Shown: positions 45,954 to 57,314 of the stretch, piece by piece | How positions within the stretch are numbered: the stretch's first letter is position 1 | Layout: the number at the start of each line of letters is the position of its first letter | Source of the DNA: Laguncularia racemosa | Lineage: Eukaryota > Streptophyta > Magnoliopsida > Myrtales > Combretaceae | Assembly (NCBI GenBank): GCA_037954665.1 | Contig: JBBMOL010000280.1 | Location: 372,001 to 436,000, forward strand | DNA length: 64,000 bases | Reading direction: 5' to 3' | Translations under genes and position numbers: made by a program | Notes under the pieces: generated by a model | The model's database searches: none | The model's input: the letters and a program-made list of their open reading frames with translations, nothing else | Told to the model about the DNA's origin: nothing

Positions 45954-47963
45954 TGTCGAGTCTAATTTTTGAATTCCCATTCCTAATCCGATCTAGACTA
46001 GACCCTATGCTCATCTAATATAGATCCTCGACTTGAGTTAGGAATTTCGTTTGATTTTTGGAGTCGCCACCCAACTGTTGTTGGGAAATACTGAATTAAG
46101 ACTAAAGGAGCGGATTAGTCTTAATTTGGACCACTAGTCGTCGTTATTTCCTCTTCTCGTTTTTATTAAAAGAGGAAAAGGGAAAACCAGAGTTTCTAAG
46201 TCCGGAGGCTAACCTATTAAAACCTTTATGGTTACCACCTAATCTCCTGAAACTGTTTCTCTTTAGAAATGTGTTTTATTGTATTTCTGTTACTTTATGT
46301 TTTTGAATTATTTTAAGAAAATGATTTTTCATTCATTTTATGGGTTGACTCGGATGGGTGCCTACGTACCTGCTACTCAGGATCAAACAAGCCGTAGTTC
46401 GCTTTTCTGAAAACTTTAAGTGTGTTGGTGATTTTTAATTCTTGAAATTTCTTTCGATTTATGTTTTTACCATTTTTGGGATTTTTTTCTAAAAAACTTC
46501 TAAGCCTAAGCTTTGATTTTATTTTGAAAATGATTTTTTAGAGGAAAACATCAATTTTGGATTTATTTGAAGAAAAATGATTTTTCTAAGTGCTAAAACT
46601 CATTTTTTTATGATTCTTTTATAATTTTTTATTTTTTTATTAATTTTCATGATTTTTGTGATTTTTATAATTTTTTTGTGATTTTTCTTCAAATAAATCC
46701 AAGTTTATCATCTATCCTATTTTGAAATCTAAAATTTTATTATTATTTTCCTAATATTTTTTACTATTTTTCTATATTTTATTATTTATTTTTTATTATT
46801 ATTTTACATTATTAAATCCTAAAAAAAAACTAATTTCTACATTTTCCTATTTATTGAAAATAAAACCTAAACCAACAAATAAGTAAATGGCTAAAGAAAT
46901 AACAAATAATAAATAAATTCGGAATAAATAAATAAATAAATAAAATAAAATAAAAATAAATAAAAAATTTGGAAAACCCGACTTACCTGGATTCGGGTCG
47001 GTGCGCGGGTCGGGTCGGACGCGGCGGGGGGGGTTGCTCGATCACGGCGTTCCGGCGGCCTTTTGCAGCGGGTGAGGTGTCGAATCCTAGCTTCTTGAGG
47101 GTGCTGAGTCCAATGGTAGTGGCGGTTCACTCCCAGAACGTCTCCTTGCAGTGGCTCTAACTCCGGTCGGTGGTTTTGGCTTCAAGCTTCTCCGACGTAC
47201 TCCGATTCGCTCCTTTCTCTCACTTTTTCTTCGTGTTTTGGCTTCCTCCTGTCCTCCTCTATTTATAGGCACTTCAAATCTACTCCAGATAATCTCAAAT
47301 CCTCCGATTTGGATAAACCCATATTTTTCCGTTTTTGGATTTGATTTTATCCCGGCGATTTGATGTTGATCTCTTGTTTTTCTTTGATTTATCTGATGGA
47401 TTTGGCTTTATCTTGACAGCAATCCAAAAGATTTGAGGAAAAATGGCCGATTTCGTCTTCATCGGATCTGCTCCAGCTTCTCCTCGCGTTTGTCCGGGTG
47501 AGGAAGACGATCACGCGCGACGCACGTGTTTTCTCTCGGCCAATCGCATGCTGCCACGTGGCAGCTCCAGGGAAAAGAAAGAAAAAATTTTCCGAGCGCG
47601 CGGGGGGATTCGAACTCGGGACCTCAGGCGTTTTCACACGTTCCAGGCGCACACACGAACCAGCTGAGCTGGCCCAATTTCCTGATTTTTCTAATTTCGC
47701 AAATTACATATATGCAATGCGATTTTTCTATTTTTTTGTATTTTTTGAAAATTCCAAATTTTGTAAAAATTGTTTATTATTTATTATTGCTATTTCTGAA
47801 ATCATTTTTCAAAATTGATGTGTTTTCCTATTTATTTTTATTTTTTTGAATATTTTTATTATTTATGCTAAATTAGGGAAAAATTGGGAAAAATTGAAAA
47901 AAAATTGAAGATTATTGAGAATTGATTATTTCTCATTCCTAAGGCAAAAATGGGGTGTTTACA
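45954..47963 (-). mobile_element. solo LTR of the Tat/Ogre-type family
   Basis: 2010 bp in reverse orientation to the element at 28309: it starts TGTCGAGTCTAATTTTTG and ends GGGGTGTTTACA on the plus strand. The perfect target duplication AAATT lies at 45949-45953 and 47964-47968. No internal sequence is present, so it arose by recombination between two LTRs. It is more different from both LTRs of the full element than they are from each other. The TATA region lies near 47257-47269 (minus strand). It interrupts the RNase H frame of the copia element cleanly. Confidence 0.95.
47590..47675 (-). other. tRNA-like module in the solo LTR
   Basis: On the minus strand: GGGCCAGCTCAGCTGGTTCG, then GAGTTCGAATCC (47606-47617 on the plus strand). 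Both boxes are intact although the surrounding LTR has diverged, which makes the module one of the best kept parts of the LTR. Confidence 0.6.
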
Positions 47964-49722
47964 AAATTCAACATTTATATCTCCACTATTCACATGATCT
48001 CTGATAAAATGATGTCTAATTTCTATGTGCTTTGATCTTGAATGATGTACTGGATTTTTTGTCAAATTAATTGCACTCGTATTATCACATTTAATTGGTA
48101 TAGTTTCAAAATTTATTCCATAATCATTCAATTGTTGTTTAATCCATAAAACTTGTGCACAACAGTTACCAATAGGAACATATTCAGCTTCAGCTGTGAA
48201 TAAAGCAACAGAGTTTTGTTTCTTTGAAGACCAAGAAATTAATTTACCACCTAGAAATTGACAAGAACCAGATGTGCTTTTTCTGTCGATTTTACAACCG
48301 GCATAATCTGCATCAGAATATCCTATTAAGCTAAAATTTTGATTTTTGGAATACCAAATGCATAAATTTGAAGTATGAAAAAGGTACTTGAAAATTCATT
48401 TTACAGCTAATAAATGAATTTCTGTTAGTACACTTTGAAATCTAGCACATAAACATACACTAAACAAAATATCAGGTCTCAATGTTGTTAAGTACAATAA
48501 AGAACCTATAAGACTTCTATAGAGTTTCTCACTTACCTTTTGTCCATTTGAGTCTAAGTCTAACCTTGTTGAAGTACTCATTGGTGTTGTAACCTTCTTG
48601 CAGTTATCATATCCAAACTTCTTTAGTATTTGTTTTGTGTATTTCTCTTGATGGACAAAAATTCCTTCTCTTGTTTGTTTTATTTGAAGTCCCAAAAAGA
48701 ATGTTAATTCTCCCATCATTGACATTTCGAATTCTACCTGCATGGTCTCAGCAAATTCTTGACATAATAATTCTTTAGTAGATCCAAAAATAATATCATC
48801 CACATATATTTACACAATCAATATATCACTATCAAGTGTTTTTAGAAATAAAGTGGTATCAACTTTTCCTCTATGAAAACCTTTAGAGATTAAAAACATA
48901 CTTAACCTTTCATACCAAGCTCTTGAGGCTTGTTTTAAACCATATAAAGCTTTATTTAGTTTAAAAACATAATCAGATTTGAAAGGATCTTCAAAACCAG
49001 GTGGTTGTTCTACATAAACTTCTTCTTTTATAAAACCATTTAAAAAGGCACTTTTTACATCCATTTGGAAAACTTTAAAATCCTTAAAAGATGTATAAGA
49101 AAGCATTAATCTTATTGCTTCTAGTCTTGCAACAGGTGCATATGTTTCATCAAAATCTATTCCTTCCTCTTGTGAATAACCTTTGGTAACTAATCTTGCT
49201 TTATTTCTTATAATTTTACCATCTTCATCTAACTTATTTTTAAATACCCATTTAGTTCCAATTATAGATTTTTCTGTAGGTCTAGGAACTAATTTTCATA
49301 CATTGTTTCTTTGAAATTGTTGTAATTCTTCTTGCATAGAGATAATCCAATTGTTATCATTTAAAGCTTCTTTTATATTACTAGGTTCAATTTCAGATAT
49401 CAACACAAAATGATTTTCAAAATTTTGTAAACTAGCTCTTGTTTTAACACCAGAATTAACATTACCGATTATTTGATTAGAAGGATGTGCAGTTTTGTAT
49501 CTCCAAGCTCTAGAAGTTTTTGGTTCATTTATTATAACTCCTGAAGTACCTTCTGTATTTGCCTTTGAAACAAGTTCTGAATGACCAGTTCCTTGAATGT
49601 TAACAATAGGTGCTTCTGACTTAGGTTCTGTATCCTTCTATTTTAGAATCTTTTTCTTCATCTGAATCAATATCCTTTAGATCTTCATTAAATTTAACAT
49701 TTATAGACTCTTCAATAGTTTT

Positions 49723-50352
49723 TTATGATTTATTAAAAACACGATAAGCACGACTATTTAGCGAATAACCTAAAAATATAGCTTCTTTAAATCTTTCATC
49801 AAATTTACCAAGATTAAGAACATTCTTTTTCACAAAACATTTAAATCCAAAAATATGAAAATATGAGACATTAGGTTTCTTACCTCGAAACAACTCATAA
49901 GAAATCTTTGATGTCATTGGTCGAATAAGAACTCTATTGATGATATAGCAAGCTGTAGAAACTGCTTCTGCCCAAAAATACTCAGCAATACCATTTTCAT
50001 GTAACATAGATCTAGTCATTTCTTGCAAAGTTCTATTCTTGCGTTCTACTATTCCATTTTGTTGAGGTGTATATGGAGCCGAAAAATTATGAGATATACC
50101 ATGTTCTTCACAAAAATTTAAAAAATTTGTATTTTGAAATTCTGTTCCATGATCAGTTTGAAGACTAATTATGGATACTCCTTTTTCATTTTGTATTTGT
50201 TTTGCGAATTTCTGAAAAGAACCAAATGTATCCTTTTTGTGTCGCAAGAATATAACCCAAGTGTATCTTGAAAAGTCATCAACAATAACAAGTCTATATT
50301 TACTTCCATCTAAGCTTAATATTCGAGTAGGTCCAAAAAGATCTAGATGCAA
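49723..50352 (-). pseudogene. copia integrase core
   Basis: One open frame of 209 codons: HLDLFGP (first D), LQTDHGTEFQNT (second D), NGIVERKNRTLQEM (E), then AEAVSTACYIINR and FRGKKPNVSYFHIFGFKCFV and GYSLNSRAYRVFN, the normal copia layout. The frame differs from the preceding protease/pre-integrase piece and ends in a stop where the polyprotein should continue. Confidence 0.9.
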
Positions 50353-50378
50353 TAATTCAAGTGGTCTCTTAGTTGAAA

Positions 50379-50954
50379 TTACATTTTACTTTTATGAGAA
50401 ATAGAAACTGTTTTATTCTTTAAACAACTATCACATTTTATTTCTTGTTTGATATTTATTTTAGGCAATCCTTTAATAATATTTTTCTTAGATAATTGTT
50501 CTAAGTGATTAAAGTTAACATGTCCAAGTCTTTTATGCCAAGTAAAAGCATGATCATTTAAAGATAGTAAACAACAATCATTATCAATTTCAACTAGTTT
50601 TATAAGATAGATATTTCTTTTCCTAATTCCTTCAAATAATCTTTCACCATTTTTATTAAATGCATAGCACTTGTCATGTTCAAAAATCATTTTATATCCT
50701 TTATCACATAAATAACTAATACTAAGTAAATTATGTTTTAATCCTTGCACAAGATATACATTTTCCATGAAGAAGGTAGGCATACCAATTGTTCCAATTG
50801 CAACTATTTTACCTCTACTATTATCTCCAAACTTTACATATCCTTTTTCTTCCCAAATTATGCTATTGAACAATGAAGCATCTCCAGTCATATGTCTAGA
50901 ACATCCACTATCGAAATACCATGTTCCTCTTATTTTAGCTTCATGTTCCTGCAC
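50379..50954 (-). pseudogene. copia protease end and pre-integrase domain
   Basis: TWYFDSGCSRHMTGD contains the aspartic protease active site DSG. Then come LKHNLLSISYLCDKGYKM and the pre-integrase zinc finger HKRLGHVNFNHLEQL with CDSCLKNK. The frame matches the gag piece upstream but is separated from it by a TAA, and is lost at the integrase. Confidence 0.9.
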
Positions 50955-50966
50955 AAATAGAAAAGA

Positions 50967-52834
50967 TTAAGTCCTTTTAGGAACCCAAACCAATTTGGGC
51001 CCTTTGAAAGATAAGCTCATTTGATTACTTTGATTTTCTTGTTGGCTACTGAACTTATTTCTTTTATAATAACAGAATTTTTCTATGTGGCCTAATTTAT
51101 TACAGAAAAAACATGCATAAGAATTGTCATTCCTATACCTATTGTTTACCTGTCTCTTGTAGTTCTGATTTGTATAACTTCTATTATACCTTCTAGGATT
51201 GCTTCCATAGTACTCATTGTATGAATACTTCTTATCAACGTAACTTCTGTAATAGTCTTTGGTATTTCTTTTCTTAACATAATTTGCATTCGATAAATAC
51301 CTTTTGACATTAGATTCATTACTCATAACTTGTTTAACCTTGACAAAAACTGTATTTTGGTTTAACTTAGAACTCGAACCTTGCTCATATCCTAATCCAT
51401 ATCTTTCATTTGAAATTCTTTGAAACGAGATTAACATGTTTAGCTTCTTATCACTCTCATCAAATTTCATGAAAGTAGTTTTCAACGAATTAGATAAATC
51501 TTCAATTCTTTCCTTCAGATTATTTGTGTCTACTTTAAGCAGATGATTTTCTTTTCTTAATCTTCCAAGATTAACATATATAGATTTGTTTTCTTGTTTT
51601 AGGGTATCATTTTCATCGGCAATTACTGAAATTGTTTGTTTTAATACTTCTTTTTCATCCTGAAGATCTTTTATTTCATTTTCATATTTAGCCAATTTTG
51701 TATTAGCCTTTTTTAATGTCTTTAATAATTTACTTATTTCTGCTAGCATGTCAGTATCATTCACATCATCATCAGATTCAGAGTATACCTCGGAATTAGC
51801 CATTAAACAGAGATTTGCTTCATCCTCTTCTTCTGATTCTTCTGAACTTGATTCTGTGTCCTCTAAGTTATCCTATGTAGCTAGCATTGCACGACCTTTC
51901 TTCTTGTAATTTTCTATTTTCTTGATCAGTGTTGGGCATTCATATTTGATATGTCCTGGCTTTTTGCATTCATAGCATTGAATTTCCTTTTTTTCTTTCT
52001 TCTTGTAGACTTTTCCTGCATCATTATTCTTGTATTTAGTACTCTTTTTAAATATACTAAATTTCTTACCTCTTTGTTTCTTGAACAGCCTGTTAAGTCT
52101 CTATGCTAGAAGATTAGTATCTTCTTCTTTCTCATCGTTGTTGTCTTCTGTTTCTATTTCATTTTGCATTATTTCCTTAACTTTAAATGCAATTCCTTTG
52201 GTGCTGCTTTCTGCTCCTTGCGTAGTTTTTATGTGAGATTCATATGCCATAAGCTTTTCTCTTAACTGACTGAGAGTTAGACTGTTGAGATCTTAAGCTT
52301 CTTCTATGGTTGTTTTCTTTGCATCCCAAGATAGTGGTAATATCCTCAATATTATCCTTACAAGATCAGGATCTAGAAGTTTCTTTCCAAGTGATGCAAG
52401 CTCATTTGTAATAGCTGTAAACCTGTTAAAAACATCTTTCACAGTTTCATTAGATTTAAACTTAAATAATTCATATTGTTGAATTAAAGCATTTATCTTT
52501 TTTTCTTTGATGGTATTGGTTCCTTCATATGTCTCGGATAAAATATCCGGATTTCCTTTGCATTTGCACAAGATGATAACAAGTAGAACTCTGATGGAGC
52601 AATGGTAGTTAGCAACAGATTTTTTGCTTTATTGTTCTTCTCTATGATCTTCTTCTCCGAATCTGTCAAAGTTGAATTTCCATTCAAAGTGATCACATTG
52701 TCTCCCATTGAAATGACCTGCCATGAATCATAATCATTAGCTTTAATATAGGTTTCCATGTGCATCTTCCAATATGAGAAGTTTGAGCCATCAAAGTAAG
52801 GTGCTCGATTGATTGCAACATTGTTTTCCGTCAT
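50967..52834 (-). pseudogene. copia gag with two zinc knuckles (broken)
   Basis: Starts at ATG 52834 (MTENNVAINRAPYFDGSNFSY), with the UBN2-type gag core (FKFKSNETVKDVFNRFTAI, LDPDLVRIILRILPLSW). A frameshift lies near 52560, a TAA at about 52294 and TAG stops further on. The first knuckle is C-Y-E-C-K-K-P-G-H-I-K-Y-E-C at about 51936-51978. An acidic stretch follows, then a long coiled coil (LLKTLKKANTKLAKYENEIK through NLKERIEDLSNSL) and a second knuckle CFFCNKLGHIEKFC at 51072-51113. Two knuckles around a coiled coil fit SIRE/Maximus gag. Confidence 0.85.
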
Positions 52835-52863
52835 TTTCAGATCACTCAAAATAAATGAGTCCT

Positions 52864-52875
52864 ACTCTGATACCA
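52864..52875 (-). promoter_or_regulatory. primer binding site, initiator Met tRNA (copia)
   Basis: The minus strand reads TGGTATCAGAGT two bases inside the 5' LTR, matching the tRNA-iMet primer site except for the last base. Confidence 0.85.
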
Positions 52876-52877
52876 AT

Positions 52878-54215
52878 TGTTGGTCCCAAACATATTAATC
52901 AAGAGGGGGGGTAAATTGATTAATAACTTAAAATTTCAAAATTTAACAATTTTATCAAAAATCTCTTGATAAAAGAATGTGAATAATAACGAATGAAAAC
53001 AATAACATGCAACAATTAAAAGAGGAGAGAAGAGAAAGTGCTCAGAGATTTATAGAGGTTCCGCCTCTAGCGTCAGTCCTCTCTTCCAGCTTCAAGCCGG
53101 GGTCCCGGTTGTCTTTACCGGTTGTATTTCACTATATCAAAGGATAAGAGAGTATACAAAACAAGCCTCTTTAAGGCAAAGTCTCATTGTTGAGTCTCTT
53201 CAGTTTATTCACTAAGCTAATCACTCAAACTACAGTGATGAAACTACTCTCAATTCCTCACACAAGAAGTGAAACAACAAAAATATTAAGTCTTCTTTTC
53301 AATAAAAGTAAGGAATTTTTTTTTCTCGCACAACAAAAGCTTATTGTTTTTTAAAAACTCAGATGTGTTCGCTTGTTGTTCTGTTTCGTCTTCTTCTTCC
53401 TTTGGATATATATCAACTTCCTTGTTGAGAAACTCTCGGATGATAACGGTTGTGTTTCTTTTTGAAATTCAAAAAGATTTGTTCAACAGAAAATATCTAC
53501 TGATGCTTCGGAGTCTCCTGGATTTTCAGAAGGTAATCTTCCTATAGATATAAGTATCAAAGAAAACGTTTTTGCCTTGATCTCCTCCAGATAAAACTGA
53601 TTTGAAGTAATCTCTTTTAAAAATAAAAACCGTTTTTGACGTAATCTTGTTTTAAAGATCTGATTTTGACGTGATCTTCAAAAATAAAAAGTTCATGATC
53701 TTCTTTTAGCGTTATCTTCTAAAAGATAGAAATTTTTTTTGACATGATCTTAAAAAATCTGACGTGATCCTTTTTAAAAAAACTTTGTATAAAAAAAATC
53801 CCCATGATATAAAATCCAACTTAAGTGAAACACATCAAGTATATTACCCAAATATACTTGACACATGAAGCTAGGTCTTGATTCCTTTAAAAACATTTTT
53901 TACTAAGCTTTAAAAAAACTTTGTGATAAAAAAAATTTCGTGACAGACATAAAGGTTCTGAAAAAGCTTCTAACAAAAAAACTGTCTTCTATCCTTTTTT
54001 CACAAAGGTTTTGAAAATGCTTCTAACAAAAAAACTATCTTCTATCCTTTTTTTCACAAAGGTTTTGAAAATGCTTCTGATCGATTAATAAGAAAAATAT
54101 CGATATATTTCGAAACTTTTGAAACACCTTCAGACTAAACATAAACATTCAAAATATGTTAAACCTCTTTTGTTATCATCAAAACTAAATTAGAACCAAA
54201 TTAAAGAACTTAACA
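52878..54215 (-). repeat. right (5') LTR of the copia element, complete
   Basis: 1338 bp from TGTTGGTCCCAAAC to AGAACTTAACA on the plus strand. Positions 53276-53295 are the same 20 bases that flank the gypsy insertion in the left LTR, which fixes the insertion point. The right flank is CTTTT; the matching left flank is lost. Confidence 0.9.
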
Positions 54216-54979
54216 CTTTTTTTATTAATGAAAACAAATAGTTTTGTACCTGTCAATTTTATTAAAATCTAATATCAAAATTATAACTTAACATATTTAT
54301 AATTTATTTTAAAAGTACCAATGATCTACTAATTTGTTAGGGAAAAAAAACTTTTTTATTAATTTTCTCATTTACTAACTTTTATAAGTTAGGCTAATAA
54401 ATATTGAATCACAAAAGCATCCTTTTCAATATCATGAATCACAATCAAACATCATAATTTTTTTTTAACCTTAAAACAATGGTTTTACCATCGTTATCAC
54501 AAGAATGCAAACATTGTTGTTATTACTCATCTACAACTTGGTTAGGAATATGAAATTTCATCATGGATAAATTTTATGATAGGATAGGTTAGGCTTCGAA
54601 TTTTTTTTTTTTTTAATTTGACAATTTTATGGATGTACTTCTCCATTTATATAATAATACTATGGATTTAAGGATTTTGATGATGATGATGATATATAAA
54701 ATATAACATTTAGCATTAAGTATAGATGATATATATAACGTATGTTATATATATTTACATAACAAATATAACTATATACATGTATAACATATTATTATAT
54801 ATAACGCTATGTTACTATCTATATATAATGTTGTAATATTATATATACATAATGTTATTTATATATATTGGATTGCGAATCGATATTTAATCATATTTCA
54901 ATTATTATATCTCAAAAAATAATTTTCTATATATATTTTTCTTATATAGTTATTACCATATATAACTAAACTTGTTAAT
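54216..54979. other. AT-rich stretch, no gene
   Basis: Low-complexity A/T DNA, with TATATA-rich text at 54680-54870 similar in style to 27000-27560. A (GAT)n run lies near 54678-54692. No coding signal. Confidence 0.5.
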
Positions 54980-55279
54980 AATATAAATTAGAGTCTACTT
55001 ATGAGCATGCTCATAAACTTATGAGTAAGCTTATTCATAAGCTAGCTCAATAACAATATAAATAAATCTACTTGCGAGCTTATTTGCAAATTAGTTTGTT
55101 AACAATATAAATAAGTTTAATCTTAAGTCTACTCATGAGTCTAAACAAGAGCTAAAACTCGACTCGTTTCAATAAAGGAGTATTATTTTAAGTTCAAGCT
55201 CATCTCGTTTACCACTCAAGCTCAAAGTGAGCCAATCTCGAGTAACTTGCTTATAGCTTAGCTCATTTACAACTCTAAG
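54980..55279 (-). repeat. right arm of a possible degenerate DNA transposon
   Basis: On the minus strand it begins CCTTAGAGTTGTAAATGAGC and is rich in GAGCTCG/ACTCGAG words like the arm at 26656-26930. It is followed by GATATTTA, one mismatch from the GGTATTTA left of the other arm. Confidence 0.35.
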
Positions 55280-55908
55280 GATATTTATGACAAAGATAAT
55301 GAATGAAATATTGAATAGCAATTCATGTATCCAACTTATGAATTGTCATTTGATTACTATTTAATATTTTAGGTAATAATAATTCATTGAAAATGACTAT
55401 TCAATACATTAAACACTGTAATAAGCAACTTTATATAGAATAAAGGGGAATATTCCCCCATATGAACATGTTTGATAAAATGCAATGACGAACATAAGTC
55501 ATATAACTACCTCGTATAATGGGAGTTAGGCTTAAGCAGTGGTGTTATTATTTGCTATTACAAACAATAATTGATATCAAGAAGCTAAAGTTCAATTTTG
55601 ATGTGACGATAGAAAATACCAAAATAAAACTATAAAAGATTACATAAGGAAAAAAGAAATAAAATATTATTAATGCATTTTGAAGTACTTTCTAAAGTCT
55701 TCAAATTGAACTATTTTAAGAAGTTTGGTTTCATTACAATATTTAAATCAAATCAAACAACAATTTATCTTTCTTTAATTAATGAACTATAATTAAATTA
55801 TACGTATATAGTTAAATAACTAAGAAAAAATTCCCCAAGTACCATCATCGACACAACGTATATCACCTTTACCATCACATATGGTGGTATAATGGTGGTG
55901 CTAGTTGT
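55280..55908. other. AT-rich DNA, no gene
   Basis: No feature recognised; short A/T-rich text without open frames. Confidence 0.5.
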
Positions 55909-57314
55909 CACAATCTATGACTTTAGTGCAGACATAAAAGGATCAACTTAGACTTAATGTGTTACGAGTGGCATCAGTAAGATAATTCATACTAGGAGTA
56001 GAGATACTTTAAAGGCTAGTTTGGCCACTTGTGAGCAAATTGGTCAAGAGCTAATGTTGCTATCCTAATGATGACCTTGATAGGCCAAAATCAATTAAGA
56101 ATGTTGATTCTCTCAAACATACAAGGGACCATAACAAAGCCTGCAAGGACACTCCTAATGAAGGGTGAGCTTGGAATAGTCCTATGAAGACAAGAAGAGA
56201 AGGCCGACTCGCTATTTAGAAAATAGTAAAATGTATGAAGTAAAAAATGATCAAATGTTGCATAAGAACTCTAGAAGGGGAGAACCTCTTGTCTTGTGAC
56301 AAGAAGTATCATAGCAAAATTTTCATCTACATCAAGTCGCTTAAATGCTATCCAAGTAAAATTAATGTATGCGTAGTCTTGTTGACAAAAGGGGCTTATG
56401 TGGGTTAAGCTCAAAGTAGCCACCTGAGGGACAACATTGTTGCAAAAGGAGGCAACCGTGTCATGAGTCAATGGACTTGTGTAGGTTAAGCTCAAGAGAA
56501 GAAGCAGCCACCAAAGGGAGAACATTGTTGCGAGAGAAAGGCAATTGTGTTGTGAGTAAAAGTTGTAACAAGATCTACCCAAATCATGATAAAAGTACTT
56601 TAGTGAGCTACCATGCCATTAGGCAACTTAGTAAGAGAGAATTATGTTGTGAGTAAAGGTTGTAACAAGATCTACCCAAATCATGATAAAAATACTTTAG
56701 TGAGCTACCCTACCATCAGGTAACTTAGCAAGAGGTGATCTTGGAGGATGAAGAGAAAAGTGAGGGCAAGGGTTGCCTATGGAAGCCCGAAATCCTAACA
56801 TAGATAATCTTAAGTAGAGTCTGACAACGAGTGAAGGAGGGTAGCCATCATTTGAGTGAGGGTAGTGACAAAAGATTTGTCTCGTGACAAGTGCATCACG
56901 AATTTAGGTGAGGAAAATGTCATAGTCCATGACTTCAATGCAGACATGGAGGGATCAACTTGAGCTTAATTTGTTGTAAGTGGCATCAATAGGATAATTT
57001 ATGTTGGGAGTTGAGGAACTTTAAAGGAAAATTTGGTCATCCATGAGTAAACTAGTCAAAAGTTAATGTTGCTCTCCTAATGATAGCCATAGTAAGCTGG
57101 AACTAGTTAAAGATGTTGGTCATCTCAAACATACAAGGAACCAAGATAAAATTGGTGATAGCACTCTTAATAAAGGGTGGACTCAAAACAATCTTGGGAA
57201 GATAGGAAGAGAAGGCTAACTCATTATCCAGAAAAGTAAAATATATGAAGTAAATGATGGTTAAGTACCTACAGAAACTCTAAAAGGGGAGAACTTCCTA
57301 TCCCGTGACACTAG
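55909..57314. repeat. unassigned element with ~390-bp direct repeats
   Basis: 55909-56295 and about 56929-57314 are diverged direct copies: both open with TGTCA.A.TC.ATGACTT, share GGATCAACTT, CTCAAACATACAAGG and end with AAGGGGAGAAC.TC.T. The interval holds a 97-bp tandem duplication (56544-56640, 56641-56737) and a shorter ~75-bp one (about 56395 and 56469). The arrangement could be a small LTR element (TRIM-like) or a segmental duplication. No primer site or coding region was recognised. Confidence 0.5.

Larger units (their letters stand above)
45847..49722 (-). pseudogene. copia reverse transcriptase and RNase H, split by a solo LTR
   Basis: From right to left on the minus strand: the RT begins within about 49107-49720 (KWVFKNKLDEDGKI, ARLVTKGYSQEEGIDFDETYAPV), then FQMDVKSAFLNGFI and ALYGLKQASRAWYERL, a TAA at 48810-48812, then the catalytic YVDD in IYVDDIIFGS. 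RNase H follows (YSDADYAGCKIDRKSTSG, then IKCDNTSAINLTKNPVHHSRSKHIEIRHHFIRD). The frame meets the gypsy solo LTR at 47963 and resumes on its far side at 45953, ending with TAA at 45847-45849. Further stops (near 48394, 49723) show it was already or is now dead. Confidence 0.85.
28289..54215 (-). mobile_element. Ty1/copia element of SIRE/Maximus type, interrupted
   Basis: Minus-strand copia element: right (5') LTR 52878-54215, iMet primer site, gag with two CCHC knuckles, protease, integrase, reverse transcriptase, RNase H, an extra envelope-like region, a polypurine tract, and the left (3') LTR. That LTR is split by the gypsy element at 28309-42885 and cut off at its outer end. A gypsy solo LTR sits in the RNase H region. 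Without the insertions the interior is about 7.05 kb. The envelope-like region after pol and the paired knuckles point to the SIRE/Maximus lineage. Many stops and frameshifts make it inactive. No target duplication can be checked because the left end is missing. Confidence 0.9.
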
